Positions 16,821 through 27,299 of a stretch of DNA of 64,000 nt are shown one piece after another. A program made the position numbers and the translations under genes. Origin of the DNA: Deltaproteobacteria bacterium (lineage in GTDB: Bacteria; Myxococcota; Myxococcia; Myxococcales; Anaeromyxobacteraceae); assembly GCA_016214955.1 (NCBI GenBank), contig JACRMN010000022.1, positions 1 through 64,000 of the forward strand. Direction: 5' to 3'. The stretch's first letter is position 1. Each line of letters begins with the position of its first letter. The notes beneath the pieces were generated by a model. It saw nothing but the letters and a program-made list of their open reading frames with translations. It was not told the DNA's origin and ran no database searches.

Positions 16821-17872
16821 GGCTCTCCCTTCAGCTTGGCAAGCTCCTTCTCCAGCTGGCGCACCCGCTTGAGGAGCTCGGGGAGCTTCCCGAGGGCGGC
16901 CTCGATCTTCAGCCACTCGGCGTGCGGACGGCCCGGGGTGCCTCCCATGATCGCGCCGGCCTCGACGTCGTGCATCACGCCGCACTGGGCGCCGAACTTG
17001 GCGCCGTCGCCGATGTGGAGGTGGCCCACCAGACCCGCCTGCCCGCCCAGCACCACGCCCATGCCGAGCTTGGTGGAGCCGGCGATGCCGACCTGTCCGC
17101 AGACGATGGAGAGCGGGCCCACCTCGACGTTGTGGCCGAGCTGGACCAGGTTGTCCACCTTGGTGCCCCGGCCAACCCGGGTGACGCCCAGCGTCGCCCT
17201 GTCGATGCAGGTGTTGGCCCCGATCTCGACGTCGTCCTCGACCACCACCACGCCGGCTTGGGGCACCTTGTAGTGGCGCGGCCCGGCCCCCTCGCCCTGC
17301 GGGTCGAAGGCGAAGCCGAAGCCGTCGGCCCCGAGGACGCAGCCGGGCTGGAGGATCACCCGGTCGCCGACGGTGCAGCCCTCGCGCACCACGACGTTGG
17401 GGTAGACGATGCAGTCGGCGCCCACGCGAACGCCCTCGCCCAGCACCACGCCGGGGAAGAGGATGGTGCGGGGGCCGACGCTGGCCCCGGCGCCCACGCT
17501 GGCGAGCGCCATCACCTCGGCGCTGCCGTCGACCCGGGCCGAGGCGTGGACCGATGCGCGGGAGTCGATGCCGGCCACCGGCGTCCGGGCCGGATGGAAC
17601 AGCGTCGAGGCCTTGGCGAAGGCCAGGTAGGGATTGGCCACGCGGAGCAGGCTGCGCCCCGGGGCCGGCGCCTCGTCCGGCTCCACCACCACCGCGCTGG
17701 CCCGGCACCGCTCGAAGGCGGCCCGGTACTTCTTGTTGGCGAAGAAGGAGAGCGTGCCGGGCCCGGCCTCCTCCAGCGGCGCCACCCCGCCGATGGGCAC
17801 GGACCCGTCCCCCGCCACCTCGCCGCCGACGCGGGCGGCGATCTCCGCCAGCGTGAAGGACGGGCCGGCCAT
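16817..17872 (-). CDS. lpxD: UDP-3-O-(3-hydroxyacyl)glucosamine N-acyltransferase
   Basis: Third lipid A enzyme: adds the N-linked hydroxyacyl chain. 351 residues. The N-terminal uridine-binding domain (FTLAEIAARVGGEVAGDG; LSFFANKKYRAAF) precedes a long hexapeptide-repeat beta-helix with the catalytic His in NLVQLGHNVEVG. A short C-terminal coiled coil ends in KELAKLKG. It starts 2 nt after the ompH stop. Translationally coupled to fabZ. Confidence 0.96.
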   Translation of the reverse strand: MAGPSFTLAEIAARVGGEVAGDGSVPIGGVAPLEEAGPGTLSFFANKKYRAAFERCRASAVVVEPDEAPAPGRSLLRVANPYLAFAKASTLFHPARTPVAGIDSRASVHASARVDGSAEVMALASVGAGASVGPRTILFPGVVLGEGVRVGADCIVYPNVVVREGCTVGDRVILQPGCVLGADGFGFAFDPQGEGAGPRHYKVPQAGVVVVEDDVEIGANTCIDRATLGVTRVGRGTKVDNLVQLGHNVEVGPLSIVCGQVGIAGSTKLGMGVVLGGQAGLVGHLHIGDGAKFGAQCGVMHDVEAGAIMGGTPGRPHAEWLKIEAALGKLPELLKRVRQLEKELAKLKGEP

Positions 17873-17874
17873 GG

Positions 17875-18465
17875 CTACTTGGCGCCGTCCGCCTTCTTGG
17901 GCTCGGCCTTCTTCTTGGCGCTGGGGGCGGCCGCCTTCTTGTCGCCGGCCGGGGCGTCGCCGGGCCGGTGGCGGGCGTTGTACTTGCGGACCAGCTCGTT
18001 GGTCAGGTCGAGCGAGGCCGGGGCCACGACGATGCCGGCGTCGTTCTTCTCGAACACGATGCCCACGCCCTCGGCGTCGGCGATCTCGCGGGTGATGGCC
18101 ACCATCTTGTCGAAGATGGCGCGGGTGGCGAGGCGCTCGCGCTCGGCCAGCTCCTTCTGGAAGCCGAGCAGCTTGCCCTGGGCCTCGGCCATGCGCTTCT
18201 GGATCTCGATGGCCCTGTCGCGGCGCGCCTCCTCGGAGAGCACCGCCGCCTGCTTCTCGAACTCGGCCTGCATCCGGTCGAGGTCGGTCTTGTCCTTGTC
18301 GAGCTGCTTCTGCTTCTCCTCGAAGTCCTTCTTGAGGGTGCCCTGGGCCACCTTGCCCTCGTCGACCTCGTTGAGGGCGCGCTGGAAGTCGACGTAGCCG
18401 ATCTTGGTCTCGGCGGCCGCGGGAGCGGCGAGCAGCAGGGTGGCGAGGGCGAGGGCGGTGCGCAT
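17875..18465 (-). CDS. OmpH/Skp-family periplasmic chaperone
   Basis: Periplasmic holdase that carries unfolded outer-membrane proteins to the Bam complex. 196 residues with a clear signal peptide (about residues 1-18, ending AAPAAAE). The Skp pattern IGYVDFQRALNEV is followed by a long charged coiled-coil from about 35 to 125 and a membrane-proximal VGIVFEKNDAGIVVA segment. The Lys/Ala/Pro-rich tail (KKAAAPSAKKKAEPKK) is longer than in E. coli Skp. It sits between bamA and lpxD, the same order as in many proteobacteria. Confidence 0.93.
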   Translation of the reverse strand: MRTALALATLLLAAPAAAETKIGYVDFQRALNEVDEGKVAQGTLKKDFEEKQKQLDKDKTDLDRMQAEFEKQAAVLSEEARRDRAIEIQKRMAEAQGKLLGFQKELAERERLATRAIFDKMVAITREIADAEGVGIVFEKNDAGIVVAPASLDLTNELVRKYNARHRPGDAPAGDKKAAAPSAKKKAEPKKADGAK

Positions 18466-18485
18466 GCGGGTCTCCGGTGGGGCGA

Positions 18486-20855
18486 TCAGAAGAAGTTGCC
18501 GATGGTGAACTGGAAGTCGGTGGCCTGGTCGATGTAGGCGCCGGTGGCGTCGCGGCGCCGGTTGAGCGGGAAGCCCCACTCGAAGCGGAGCGGGCCCATG
18601 GGGCTGAACCAGCGCAGGCCGAAGCCCCAGGACTTGTAGAGGGACCAGGACACGGCCGGGTCGCGCCAGGCGCCGGGGGCGAAGGCGTTGCCGGCGTCGA
18701 AGAAGAGCACGCCGCGGATGCCCACCTTGTCGGCCAGCGGCACCTCGAGCTCCAGGTTGGCGATGAGCTGCTTGGAGCCGCCCACCGGCGTGGGGCAGGT
18801 CTGCGACACCGGCGCGGCGATGCAGGCCGGCGGCAGCTCGGGCGAGAGCGAGTAGATGCGGTAGCCGCGCACCGAGTTGACGCCGCCGACGTAATAGAGC
18901 TCGGAGATGGGCACCAGGTGCTGGCGGTCCCAGGCGCCGATGAAGCCGGCGTTGAGGCGCCCGCGGGCGATGAAGCCCAGCCACAGCGGCCGGTAGTAGC
19001 GCAGGTCGAGGGCGTAGCGGGTGAAGAGGTTGACCTCGTTGCCGAAGAGGCCGCTGGGCGCCAGCAGCGGCGGGGCAGCCTCGGCCGAGATCGAGGCGTA
19101 GATGCCGGCGGTGGGGAAGAGCCGGTTGTCGCGGCGATCCACCTGGAGCGAGAGGCGCAGGGCGCTGGTGGTGCCGGAGCGGAAGCGGTCGGCCAGCGGA
19201 GCCTGGGTGCCCACCGCCGTCACCCGCACGTACTCGTTGGTGTAGGTGGCGAAGAGCCGGACGTCCTCGAGCTTGGCGGCGAAGGGCCAGCGGTGCTGGA
19301 GGCCGGAGAGCTCGTAGCCCCAGGTCACGGAGCCGCCCACCGCCCGCCTGTTGAAGGTGGTGTAGAGCCCCTCCTGCGCGTAGACGTCGAAGGCGAAGGT
19401 CCAGTTGGTGTCGAGGAAGTAGGGGTCGACCCACTGGATCTGGCCCAGCTGCCGCAGGCTCGACCACTGGAGCTGCAGCGACAGGGTGGTGCCCCAGCCG
19501 AAGAAGTTGTTCTGGGCGATCTGGCCGGTGAGGATGAAGTTCTCGTAGGAGGAGAAGCCGGCGCCCACCTGGAAGGTGCCGGTGGACTTCTCCTTCACCT
19601 CCACCCGCGCCACCATCTTGTCGTCGCTGCTGCCCTTCGAGGTGGTCAGCTCCACCTTGTCGAAGAAGCCCAGCGCCGTGACCCGGGCCTTGGAGGCGTT
19701 GATGCCCGACTGGCTGTAGTACTCCCCCTCGTAGATCCGCAGCTCGCGGCGGATCACCTTCTCGCGGGTCTTGCTGTTGCCCACCACCTCGATGCGCTCG
19801 AATCGCACCTTCTGGCCGGGCTGGACCTCGTAGGTCAGGTCGAGGATGCGGTTCTTGGGGTCGAGGTTGGTGATGGGGTTGACGTTGGCGTAGGCGTAGC
19901 CGTCGTCCTTGTAGAGGTCGGCCACGGCCGTCAGGTCCCGTCCCACCTTGGAGCGGGAGAAGATCTCGCCGGTCCGCGACTGGGTCAGCTCCTGGAGCCG
20001 CTCCTGCGGGTAGAGCAGCTCGCCCGAGTACTCGACCTTGCCCAGGGTGTAGCGCTCCCCCTCCTCCACCCGGATGGTGGCGTAGATGAAGCGCTTGTCC
20101 GGCGAGAGCGAGACCGAGGGCTTGTGCACCTTGACACTGACGTAGCCGCGGTCCTGGTAGACGAACTGGACCGCCTGCAGGTCGCGCTGGAAGGCCTCTT
20201 CCTTGTAGGTGCCGCCCGAGGTGATCAGCGCGAGCCAGCCGCCCTCGCGCGTCTGCATGTAGGGCTCGATGTCCTCGCGGGGCACGTGCTTGTTGCCCAC
20301 GAACTGGATGCGCCGGACCTGGACCTTGGCATGCTCGGCGATGACGTAGACCACCGCCACCTGGTTGTCGGGCCGCTCGTCGAACCGGGTGGAGACCTCG
20401 GCCAGGAAGTAGCCCTTCTCGACGTACTTCTCCTGGATCTTCTTCTGCACCCGGCGCGCCGCCGCCGGGTCGAGGATGGAGAACGGCTTCACCTCCGCCA
20501 GGATCTCCTTGAAGTCCTCGGTCGAGAGCTCGTCGTTGCCCTCCAGCTTGCTCTCGGCCACAGCCGGCTTCTCGGTGACCCGGAAGACCACCGCCGGGCT
20601 CGAGGGGGCGCCGCGCAGCACCACCGCCACGTCGGCGAAGTAGCCGAGCTTCATCACCGCGCGCACGTCGGCGTCCAGCTTCCTGCGGTCGAGCGGCTGG
20701 CCGGCCTTGGCGCCGACGGCGGCCAGGATTGCGTCGGACTCGACGCGGCGGTTGCCGTCGACGGTCACGGAGGCGATGACGGGTTGCTCCGCGGCCCGCG
20801 CCGGCGCGAAGAGGAGGAGGCCGAGCACGAGTGCCGGAGCCAGGGGGGTTCTCAC
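18486..20855 (-). CDS. bamA: Outer-membrane protein assembly factor BamA
   Basis: Essential Omp85 insertase of outer-membrane beta-barrels. 789 residues: signal peptide (TPLAPALVLGLLLFAPARAA), five POTRA domains starting at IASVTVDGNRRVESDAI and continuing through VVGNSKTREKVIRREL, then a 16-strand barrel. SVRGYRIYSL matches the conserved (V/I)RG(F/Y) loop-6 motif. The barrel ends in Phe (FTIGNFF) as expected for Bam recognition. GTG 20855 is the only start that leaves a proper signal peptide. A promoter-like TTGCTG-N18-TACATT ends 10 nt upstream, with no Shine-Dalgarno sequence between. Confidence 0.96.
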   Translation of the reverse strand: MRTPLAPALVLGLLLFAPARAAEQPVIASVTVDGNRRVESDAILAAVGAKAGQPLDRRKLDADVRAVMKLGYFADVAVVLRGAPSSPAVVFRVTEKPAVAESKLEGNDELSTEDFKEILAEVKPFSILDPAAARRVQKKIQEKYVEKGYFLAEVSTRFDERPDNQVAVVYVIAEHAKVQVRRIQFVGNKHVPREDIEPYMQTREGGWLALITSGGTYKEEAFQRDLQAVQFVYQDRGYVSVKVHKPSVSLSPDKRFIYATIRVEEGERYTLGKVEYSGELLYPQERLQELTQSRTGEIFSRSKVGRDLTAVADLYKDDGYAYANVNPITNLDPKNRILDLTYEVQPGQKVRFERIEVVGNSKTREKVIRRELRIYEGEYYSQSGINASKARVTALGFFDKVELTTSKGSSDDKMVARVEVKEKSTGTFQVGAGFSSYENFILTGQIAQNNFFGWGTTLSLQLQWSSLRQLGQIQWVDPYFLDTNWTFAFDVYAQEGLYTTFNRRAVGGSVTWGYELSGLQHRWPFAAKLEDVRLFATYTNEYVRVTAVGTQAPLADRFRSGTTSALRLSLQVDRRDNRLFPTAGIYASISAEAAPPLLAPSGLFGNEVNLFTRYALDLRYYRPLWLGFIARGRLNAGFIGAWDRQHLVPISELYYVGGVNSVRGYRIYSLSPELPPACIAAPVSQTCPTPVGGSKQLIANLELEVPLADKVGIRGVLFFDAGNAFAPGAWRDPAVSWSLYKSWGFGLRWFSPMGPLRFEWGFPLNRRRDATGAYIDQATDFQFTIGNFF

Positions 20856-20865
20856 AAGGCCGCGG

Positions 20866-20895
20866 AATGTATTGCAGAAGGCCGGATCGCAGCAA
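20866..20895 (-). promoter_or_regulatory. Candidate sigma-70-type promoter of bamA
   Basis: Minus strand: TTGCTG (20895-20890), 18-nt spacer, TACATT (20871-20866), then 10 nt to the bamA GTG. The AT-rich patch stands out in the 98-nt lolD-bamA gap and would start transcription 2-4 nt before the start codon. Confidence 0.45.
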
Positions 20896-20953
20896 GGAGT
20901 ACCTGGGCGCCGCCGGCGGTTTGGCGGGGCCGCGGTGCCCGCCCGGGGCCGGG

Positions 20954-21648
<695 letters not shown>

Positions 21649-21649
<1 letters not shown>

Positions 21650-23694
21650 CACTCGCCCCGCAGCCCTTCCACCGGCTCGAGCCGGGCCGCCTTGGTGGCG
21701 GGGTAGAGGGTGGCCAGGTAGCTGATGGCCAGCGACAGCAGCGCCACCAGCAGGAACTCCACGCCCGAGAGGCGCACCGGCAGGTTGCTGATGTAGTAGA
21801 CCTCCGGGTCGAGCGGGATCCCCACCTTGTCGATGAAGAGGCAGGTGCCGAAGCCGAGCAGCAGGCCGAAGGCGGTGCCGATGGCCCCGATCCCCAGCCC
21901 CTCGGCCACGAAGATCTTCATGATGCTGGGGGTCCCGGCCCCCATGGAGCGGAGCACCGCGATCTCGCGCCGCTTGTCGAGCACCTGCATCACCAGCGTG
22001 GCCACGATGGTGAAGCTGGCCACCAGCACGATGAAGCCCAGGATCACCGCCATCACCACCTTCTCCATGTTGAGGGCGGCGAAGAGGTTGCGGTTCAGCT
22101 CTCCCCAGTCCTTGACGCGGTAGGGGTAGCCCTCGAGGTGGGCCAGCACCCGGCGCACCACCGGCCGGGCCGAGTCGAGGTCCTTGACCCGCAGCTCCAG
22201 GCCGGTGACCGAGTCGCCGGTGGCCAGGAACCTCTGGGCGTCGGCGAGCCCCAGGTAGGCGAACTTGGAGTCGTACTCGTACATGCCGCAGTAGAAGATG
22301 GCGGCCACGCGGAAGGCGCGGCTCCGGGGCTGCGGCCCGGCCGGCCCCAGGTCGCCGAGGGGCGAGATGACGTTGACCACGTCGCCCACGAAGACCCGCA
22401 GCGAGCGGGCCAGCTCCTGGCCGATGACCAGGCCGGGGAGCACCTCGGCGCGGGCCGGCGGCGCCTCGGCCCCGCCGGTGCCGCGGGGCAGCGGGATGCG
22501 CTCGGGGTGGTCGAGCCAGGCCAGGTCGCCCTGGCGGACGTTGCGAGCCAGGTCGAGGACCGTGCCCACCGTGGCCGGGTCGACGCCCTCGAGGATGGCG
22601 CCGGCGAGCTGCCGGTCGGCGGAGAGCATCACCTCGCTGTAGACGAAGGGCGTGGCCCCGGCGATGCCGGGCACCGAGAGCACGCGGTCGCGCACCTCTC
22701 GCCACTCGGTGAAGTCGTTGTCGCCGTACTTGAGCACCACGCCGTGGGAGCGGGCGCCGAGGATCTTGGACTTGAGGTCGGCCTCGAAGCCGCTCATCAC
22801 CGAGAGCACCACCGTCAGCGCCCAGACGCCGATGGCCACGCCGCCGATGGAGATGAGGGTCATGAGCAGCGTGGCCGGCATGCGCGGCCGCCAGAAGGGC
22901 AGGCGCGCCGCCTGGGCCCGCCGCTCCTGAAGGGCGCGGACGAAGGAGATCCCCATGGCCAGCAGCAGGCCGGGCAGGAGGCCGGTGACCACCACCAGGA
23001 AGAGGCCGAGGAGGGTGCGCGGCGCGAGCTGCAGGTGGGCCCGGGCCACGAACAGCTCGTAGGAGAGCGAGGCGTCGAAGCGGCCGCCGCCGTACAGCAG
23101 GAAGCCCAGGCTCGAGCCCACGAAGGCGGCGGTGGTGATGGCCCCGGCCACGAGCAGGAGCCCCAGCACCAGCACCAGCTTGCCCTGCTGCTCCCAGGCG
23201 CCGATGGGGAGCGTCCCGGAGCGCAGCCCGGGGGCGAGCAGCACCCCCCCGACCAGGAGTGCCGCGACGAGCAGCGCGCCGGCGGCGCTGATCTCGAAGA
23301 ACGCCACCCGGCGGCCGACGGCGCCGGCCAGCGCGCCCAGCGCGGCGGCGGTCAGCGCGCCGGCGACGAGGGAGAGGCGGAAGGCCAGGTCCGGCCCGGC
23401 GCCGGCCCTGTCGAGCAGCGCCGAGACCAGGGCCAGGGCCGCGGGCGCGCCCAGCATCGCCAGGACGGCCAGCCCGAAGGCCGGCAGGTGGAAGGCGGGC
23501 GGGGCCGGGGTGGAGGCCGGGGTCGGGGTCGGGGTCGCGGCCGAGGTCGGGGTCGCGGTCGGGGTCGAGGTCGCGGTCGAGGTCGGGGTCGGGGTCGGGT
23601 TGGGGGGCGCGGTCGAGGTCGAGCCGGGCGAGCCCGGGCCCGAGGCGCTCGCCTCCCCTTCCCTCCCTTCGCTGTCGGCCTCGGCTCCGCGCAT
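21649..23694 (-). CDS. lolE: LolC/LolE-family permease with large N-terminal membrane extension
   Basis: Membrane subunit of the Lol lipoprotein-release transporter, 681 residues against about 400 usual. The standard part starts near the helix LMTLISIGGVAIGVWALTVV, holds the periplasmic MacB-like domain, and ends with the FtsX-type helices including FTIVATLVMQVLDKRREIAV. Ahead of it lie a Thr/Pro repeat tract (about residues 25-60) encoded by GNGGTC hexamers and roughly five extra membrane helices. YELFVARAHLQ, normally next to the first Lol helix, is separated by an inserted segment. Only one permease gene is present, so it probably homodimerises. Start ATG 23694 is favoured over 23757, which overlaps lysS. 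Confidence 0.85.
23519..23596. repeat. Hexanucleotide tandem repeat inside lolC/E
   Basis: Thirteen consecutive hexamers of the form GNGGTC (GGGGTC, GCGGTC, GAGGTC; one unit is GCGGCC). On the minus strand they encode alternating Thr with Pro, Ser or Ala in the N-terminal part of the Lol permease. Unit-number changes would keep the frame. The same unit in the opposite orientation occurs near 52357. Confidence 0.85.
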
Positions 23695-23728
23695 GTGCTC
23701 TCGGGCGGGAACGCCCCGAGTCCTCAGT

Positions 23729-25312
23729 TTACTCCGGCTTCCCGCCCGGGCCCTCATCGCCCGGCTGCGCCGCGGCGCGCGGCTTGAGGAGCGGGAAGAG
23801 GATGACGTCGCGGATCGAGGCCGAGTCGGTGAGCAGCATCGCCACCCGGTCGATGCCGATGCCTTCGCCGGCGGTGGGCGGCATGCCGATCTCCAGCGCC
23901 CGGACGTAGTCCTCGTCGTAGGGCATGGCCTCCTCGTCGCCGGCCGCCCTGGCCTTCACCTGGGCCTCGAAGCGGGCCCGCTGGTCGGCCGGGTCGTTGA
24001 GCTCGGAGAAGGCGTTGGCCACCTCCATGCCGGCCACGAAGAGCTCGAAGCGATCGACCAGGCGCGGGTCGGCGTCGCGGCGCCGCGAGAGCGGGCTGGT
24101 CTCGATGGGGAAGTCCACCACGAAGGCGGGGCGGTCCTTCGGCAACTGCTTCTCCCCGAAGATCTCGAAGGCCGCGGCCAGGATCTCGCCCGGCGACCGC
24201 TGGGCGACCTGCTCCAGCTTCCAGGCGTCCTCGGAGGCGTTCTCGCGCGCCGCCGCCCGGGCCAGCGCCTCGGCCAGCCCCTTGCCGGCGAGCGCCTCCT
24301 CGACCGGCAGCCCCAGCGCCTTCGCCCCCTCGGCGAGCAGCGAGACCCGCGGGTACGGCGGGGTGAGGTCGATCTCCTGCCCCTGGAACTTCACCACCGC
24401 CGAGCCGGTCACCTCCACCGCCAGCCGGTGCAGCAGCTGCTCGGTGAGGGCCATCAGGTCCTCGTGGGTGGCGTAGGCCTGGTAGAACTCGATGGAGGTG
24501 AACTCGGGGTTGTGGCGGCGGTCGATCCCCTCGTTGCGCCAGATGCGGCCGATCTCGTAGACCCGCTCCAGCCCGCCCACCACCAGCCGCTTGAGGTGCA
24601 GCTCGGTGGCGATGCGCAGCTTGAGGTCGAGGCCGAGCGCGTTGTGGTGGGTCTCGAAGGGGCGCGCCGCGGCGCCCCCGGCCTCCTCGGGCCTGTGGAG
24701 CGTGGGGGTCTCGACCTCGAGGTAGCCGCGCTCGTCGAGGAAGCGGCGGATGGTGGTGACGATGCGGGCCCGCCGCACGAAGGTCTCGCGCACCCCCGGG
24801 GTGACGGCCAGATCCACGTAGCGCTGGCGGTAGCGGGCCTCGACGTCGGCGAGGCCGTGCCACTTCTCCGGCAGCGGGTGGACCGACTTGGTGAGGATGG
24901 TGAAGGTGGCGGCCTCCACGGTGAGCTCGCCGGTCTTGGTGCGCGTGGCCGGCCCCTCGGCCGCGACGATGTCGCCCACGTCGAGCAGCTTGTAGATCTC
25001 GAAGCCCCGGTCGCCGACCTTGTCCTTCTTGACCCAGACCTGGATGTCGCCGGAGCGGTCGCGCACCTTCAGGAAGGCGGCCTTGCCGAAGCTGCGGACT
25101 GCCAGGACCCGGCCGGCCACCGACCAGCTCCCAGGGTCCCGGGCGATCTCCTCCGCGGGCTGCTGCCCGTAGCGGGAGAGCAGGTCGGCCGCCAGGTGGC
25201 GGGGGGTGTGGCCGTTGCCCCAGGGGTTCACGCCCAGGGCGCGCAGCGCCTCGGCCTTGCGCTGCCGCTGCGCCACGATCTCCCGCTCGCTCGTCCCCAG
25301 CTCCTCGGCCAT
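23729..25312 (-). CDS. lysS: Lysyl-tRNA synthetase, class II
   Basis: Charges tRNA-Lys. 527 residues, slightly longer than E. coli LysS. The N-terminal OB-fold anticodon-binding domain spans about residues 65-175 (VAGRVLAVRSFGKAAFLKVRD). Class II motif 2 is RIWRNEGIDRRHNPEFTSIE and motif 3 is GIGIDRVAMLLTDSASIRDV. Start ATG 25312 has AAAGGA upstream and a strong promoter. It is the first gene of the envelope cluster, with lolC/E 34 nt downstream. Confidence 0.97.
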   Translation of the reverse strand: MAEELGTSEREIVAQRQRKAEALRALGVNPWGNGHTPRHLAADLLSRYGQQPAEEIARDPGSWSVAGRVLAVRSFGKAAFLKVRDRSGDIQVWVKKDKVGDRGFEIYKLLDVGDIVAAEGPATRTKTGELTVEAATFTILTKSVHPLPEKWHGLADVEARYRQRYVDLAVTPGVRETFVRRARIVTTIRRFLDERGYLEVETPTLHRPEEAGGAAARPFETHHNALGLDLKLRIATELHLKRLVVGGLERVYEIGRIWRNEGIDRRHNPEFTSIEFYQAYATHEDLMALTEQLLHRLAVEVTGSAVVKFQGQEIDLTPPYPRVSLLAEGAKALGLPVEEALAGKGLAEALARAAARENASEDAWKLEQVAQRSPGEILAAAFEIFGEKQLPKDRPAFVVDFPIETSPLSRRRDADPRLVDRFELFVAGMEVANAFSELNDPADQRARFEAQVKARAAGDEEAMPYDEDYVRALEIGMPPTAGEGIGIDRVAMLLTDSASIRDVILFPLLKPRAAAQPGDEGPGGKPE

Positions 25313-25346
25313 TCTCGGGTCCTTTCCGCCTGCAAAACCGGGGCGG

Positions 25347-25375
25347 AGGCTAGTCGGAGGGGCGGGAGAGGTCAA
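25347..25375 (-). promoter_or_regulatory. Sigma-70-type promoter of lysS and the envelope cluster
   Basis: Minus strand: TTGACC (25375-25370), exactly 17 nt, then TAGCCT (25352-25347). The predicted start is about 27 nt before lysS, leaving room for the AAAGGA ribosome site. One of the three best -35/-10 pairs in the window. Confidence 0.65.
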
Positions 25376-25444
25376 CGCGGCGACTGCCCCGCTGGAGGCT
25401 CGTGGGCCGTGGCCCGGGCCGCGGCGCGCGCCCCACCCCTGCGC

Positions 25445-25450
25445 TAGATT
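25445..25450 (+). promoter_or_regulatory. Possible -10 element (TAGATT) of the ABC exporter gene
   Basis: TAGATT lies 7 nt before the GTG at 25458, separated only by a run of C, with no Shine-Dalgarno sequence. It is identical to the -10 of the Fic gene promoter. No -35 is evident. Transcription would start at or next to the start codon. Confidence 0.4.
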
Positions 25451-25457
25451 CCCCCCC

Positions 25458-27230
25458 GTGCCGTCCTCCTCCCCACGCGGTCCCACCCTGCGCCGCATCG
25501 TCTCGCTGGCGCGCCCGGAGCTCCGCAGCCTGCTGGCCGGCACCCTCTTCCTGGCCCTGGGCAGCGCCGCCTCGCTGCTCGTGCCCCAGGCCATCCGCAT
25601 CATCGTGGACGGCGCGCTGGGCACCGGGACCGACACCCTCTTCGGCCCGGCCGGCCCGGCGGCGGTGGACCGGGCGGCGATGGCCCTGGCGCTGCTGGCG
25701 GCGGTGCTGGGCGCCTCGATGGCGCTGCGGGCGCGGCTCTTCGGCGTGGCCGGCGAGCGGGTGGTGACGCGGCTGCGGCGCGACCTGTACCGCAGCATGC
25801 TCGACCAGGAGGTGGCCTTCTTCGACGAGCGGCGCACGGGCGAGCTCACCAGCCGGCTGGCCTCCGACACCGCGGTGCTGCAGAGCGCGGTGTCGGCCAA
25901 CGTCTCCATGGGGCTGCGCCACCTGGTGACGGCGGTGGGCGCGGTGGGCTTCCTCTTCTTCACCTCGGCGCGGCTGGCGCTGGTGATGCTGGCGGTGGTG
26001 CCGGCGGTGGCAGTGGGCGCGGTGATCTACGGGCGCCGGGTGCGCAAGCTGGCCCGCGAGGTCCAGGACGCGCTGGCGGCCGCCGGCGAGGTGGCCGAGG
26101 AGAGCCTCTCGGGCATCCGCACCGTGCGCTCCTTCGACGCCGAGGAGCGGGAGACCGAGCGCTACGGTCAGGCGGTGTGGAAGGCCTTCGAGGCGGCGCG
26201 GCGGCGCATCCGCGCCGGCTCGACCTTCATGGGCTCGGCCGCCGGAGCCGGCTACGGGGCGGTGGCGCTGGTGCTCTGGTACGGGGGGCGGCTGGTGTCG
26301 CGCGGCGACCTCACCGCCGGCGGCCTCACCAGCTTCCTGGTCTACACGCTGGTGCTGGCGATGAGCCTGGGGGCCCTGGCCGACCTCTGGGCCGACTTCA
26401 TGAAGGCGCTGGGCGCGGCCGAGCGCATCTTCGAGATCCAGGACCGGCGCCCGCGCATCGTCGCCTCCGGAGGCCTGGTGCCCGGCGGCGTCGAGGGTCG
26501 CATCGCCTGGGAGGGCGTGCGCTTCTCCTACCCCACCCGGCGCGACGTGCCGGTGCTGCAGGGCATCGACCTCTCGGTGGAGCCGGGTGAGGTGGTGGCG
26601 CTGGTGGGCCCCTCCGGCGCAGGCAAGTCCACCCTGGCCCAGCTCCTGGCCCGCTTCTACGACCCGGACGCCGGCACCATCCGCCTCGACGGCCGCGACC
26701 TGCGGGAGCTGGACCCGCGCTGGCTGCGCCGGCAGATCGGCGTGGTCTCGCAGGAGCCCATCCTCTTCTCCGGCTCGGTGGCCGAGAACGTCCGCTACGG
26801 CATGCCCGGAGCCGGCGACGCCGAGGTGGAGGCCGCCGCCCGCGCCGCCAACGCCCACGACTTCGTGGCCCGCTTCCCCGAGGGGTACGCCACCCGGGTG
26901 GGCGAGCGCGGGGTGCAGCTCTCGGGCGGCCAGAAGCAGCGGGTGGCGATCGCCCGCGCCGTGCTCAAGAACCCGCGGGTGCTGGTGCTCGACGAGGCCA
27001 CCAGCGCGCTCGACGCCGAGAGCGAGCACCTGGTGCAGGACGCGCTGGAGCGGCTCATGCGGGGGCGCACCACGCTCATCATCGCCCACCGGCTCTCGAC
27101 CGTGGTGGGGGCCGACCGGGTGGTGGTGCTCGACGGCGGCCAGATCGTCCAGCTCGGCAGCCATGCCGACCTGATGTCGGTGGAGGGTCCCTACCGGCGC
27201 CTGGTGGAGCGGCAGTTCGTGGCGGCTTGA
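25458..27230 (+). CDS. ABC exporter, MsbA/BmrA-type half-transporter
   Basis: Fused permease-ATPase of the ABCB class, 590 residues, working as a homodimer to export lipids or drugs across the inner membrane. Six membrane helices lie in residues 15-290; [17 protein letters not shown] is the typical first coupling helix. The ATPase has Walker [16 protein letters not shown]-loop [10 protein letters not shown], signature [16 protein letters not shown], Walker [13 protein letters not shown] and H-loop [12 protein letters not shown] 25458 is the start that keeps a short cytoplasmic N-terminus. Divergent from the lipid A/Lol cluster, so a lipid A flippase (MsbA) role is attractive but unproven. Confidence 0.9.
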   Translation: MPSSSPRGPTLRRIVSLARPELRSLLAGTLFLALGSAASLLVPQAIRIIVDGALGTGTDTLFGPAGPAAVDRAAMALALLAAVLGASMALRARLFGVAGERVVTRLRRDLYRSMLDQEVAFFDERRTGELTSRLASDTAVLQSAVSANVSMGLRHLVTAVGAVGFLFFTSARLALVMLAVVPAVAVGAVIYGRRVRKLAREVQDALAAAGEVAEESLSGIRTVRSFDAEERETERYGQAVWKAFEAARRRIRAGSTFMGSAAGAGYGAVALVLWYGGRLVSRGDLTAGGLTSFLVYTLVLAMSLGALADLWADFMKALGAAERIFEIQDRRPRIVASGGLVPGGVEGRIAWEGVRFSYPTRRDVPVLQGIDLSVEPGEVVALVGPSGAGKSTLAQLLARFYDPDAGTIRLDGRDLRELDPRWLRRQIGVVSQEPILFSGSVAENVRYGMPGAGDAEVEAAARAANAHDFVARFPEGYATRVGERGVQLSGGQKQRVAIARAVLKNPRVLVLDEATSALDAESEHLVQDALERLMRGRTTLIIAHRLSTVVGADRVVVLDGGQIVQLGSHADLMSVEGPYRRLVERQFVAA

Positions 27231-27268
27231 CGCGCCGCGGGGGCATGCGCTTCGCGCCGGGGATGCGG

Positions 27269-27274
27269 TAGATT
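27269..27274 (+). promoter_or_regulatory. Possible -10 element (TAGATT) upstream of lipoprotein gene
   Basis: TAGATT 25 nt before the ATG at 27300, leaving a normal short leader with an AGGGGGAA ribosome site. No matching -35 at 16-18 nt was seen. Confidence 0.4.
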
Positions 27275-27299
27275 CGCCCGCACCCAGGGGGAACCATCC

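Noticed and set aside
23519-23596. Possible CRISPR array
   Set aside because: The units are contiguous hexamers without spacers, inside a coding frame.
27227-27232. TTGACG as -35 for the lipoprotein gene at 27300
   Set aside because: The spacing to TAGATT is 36 nt, and it overlaps the stop of the ABC exporter gene.
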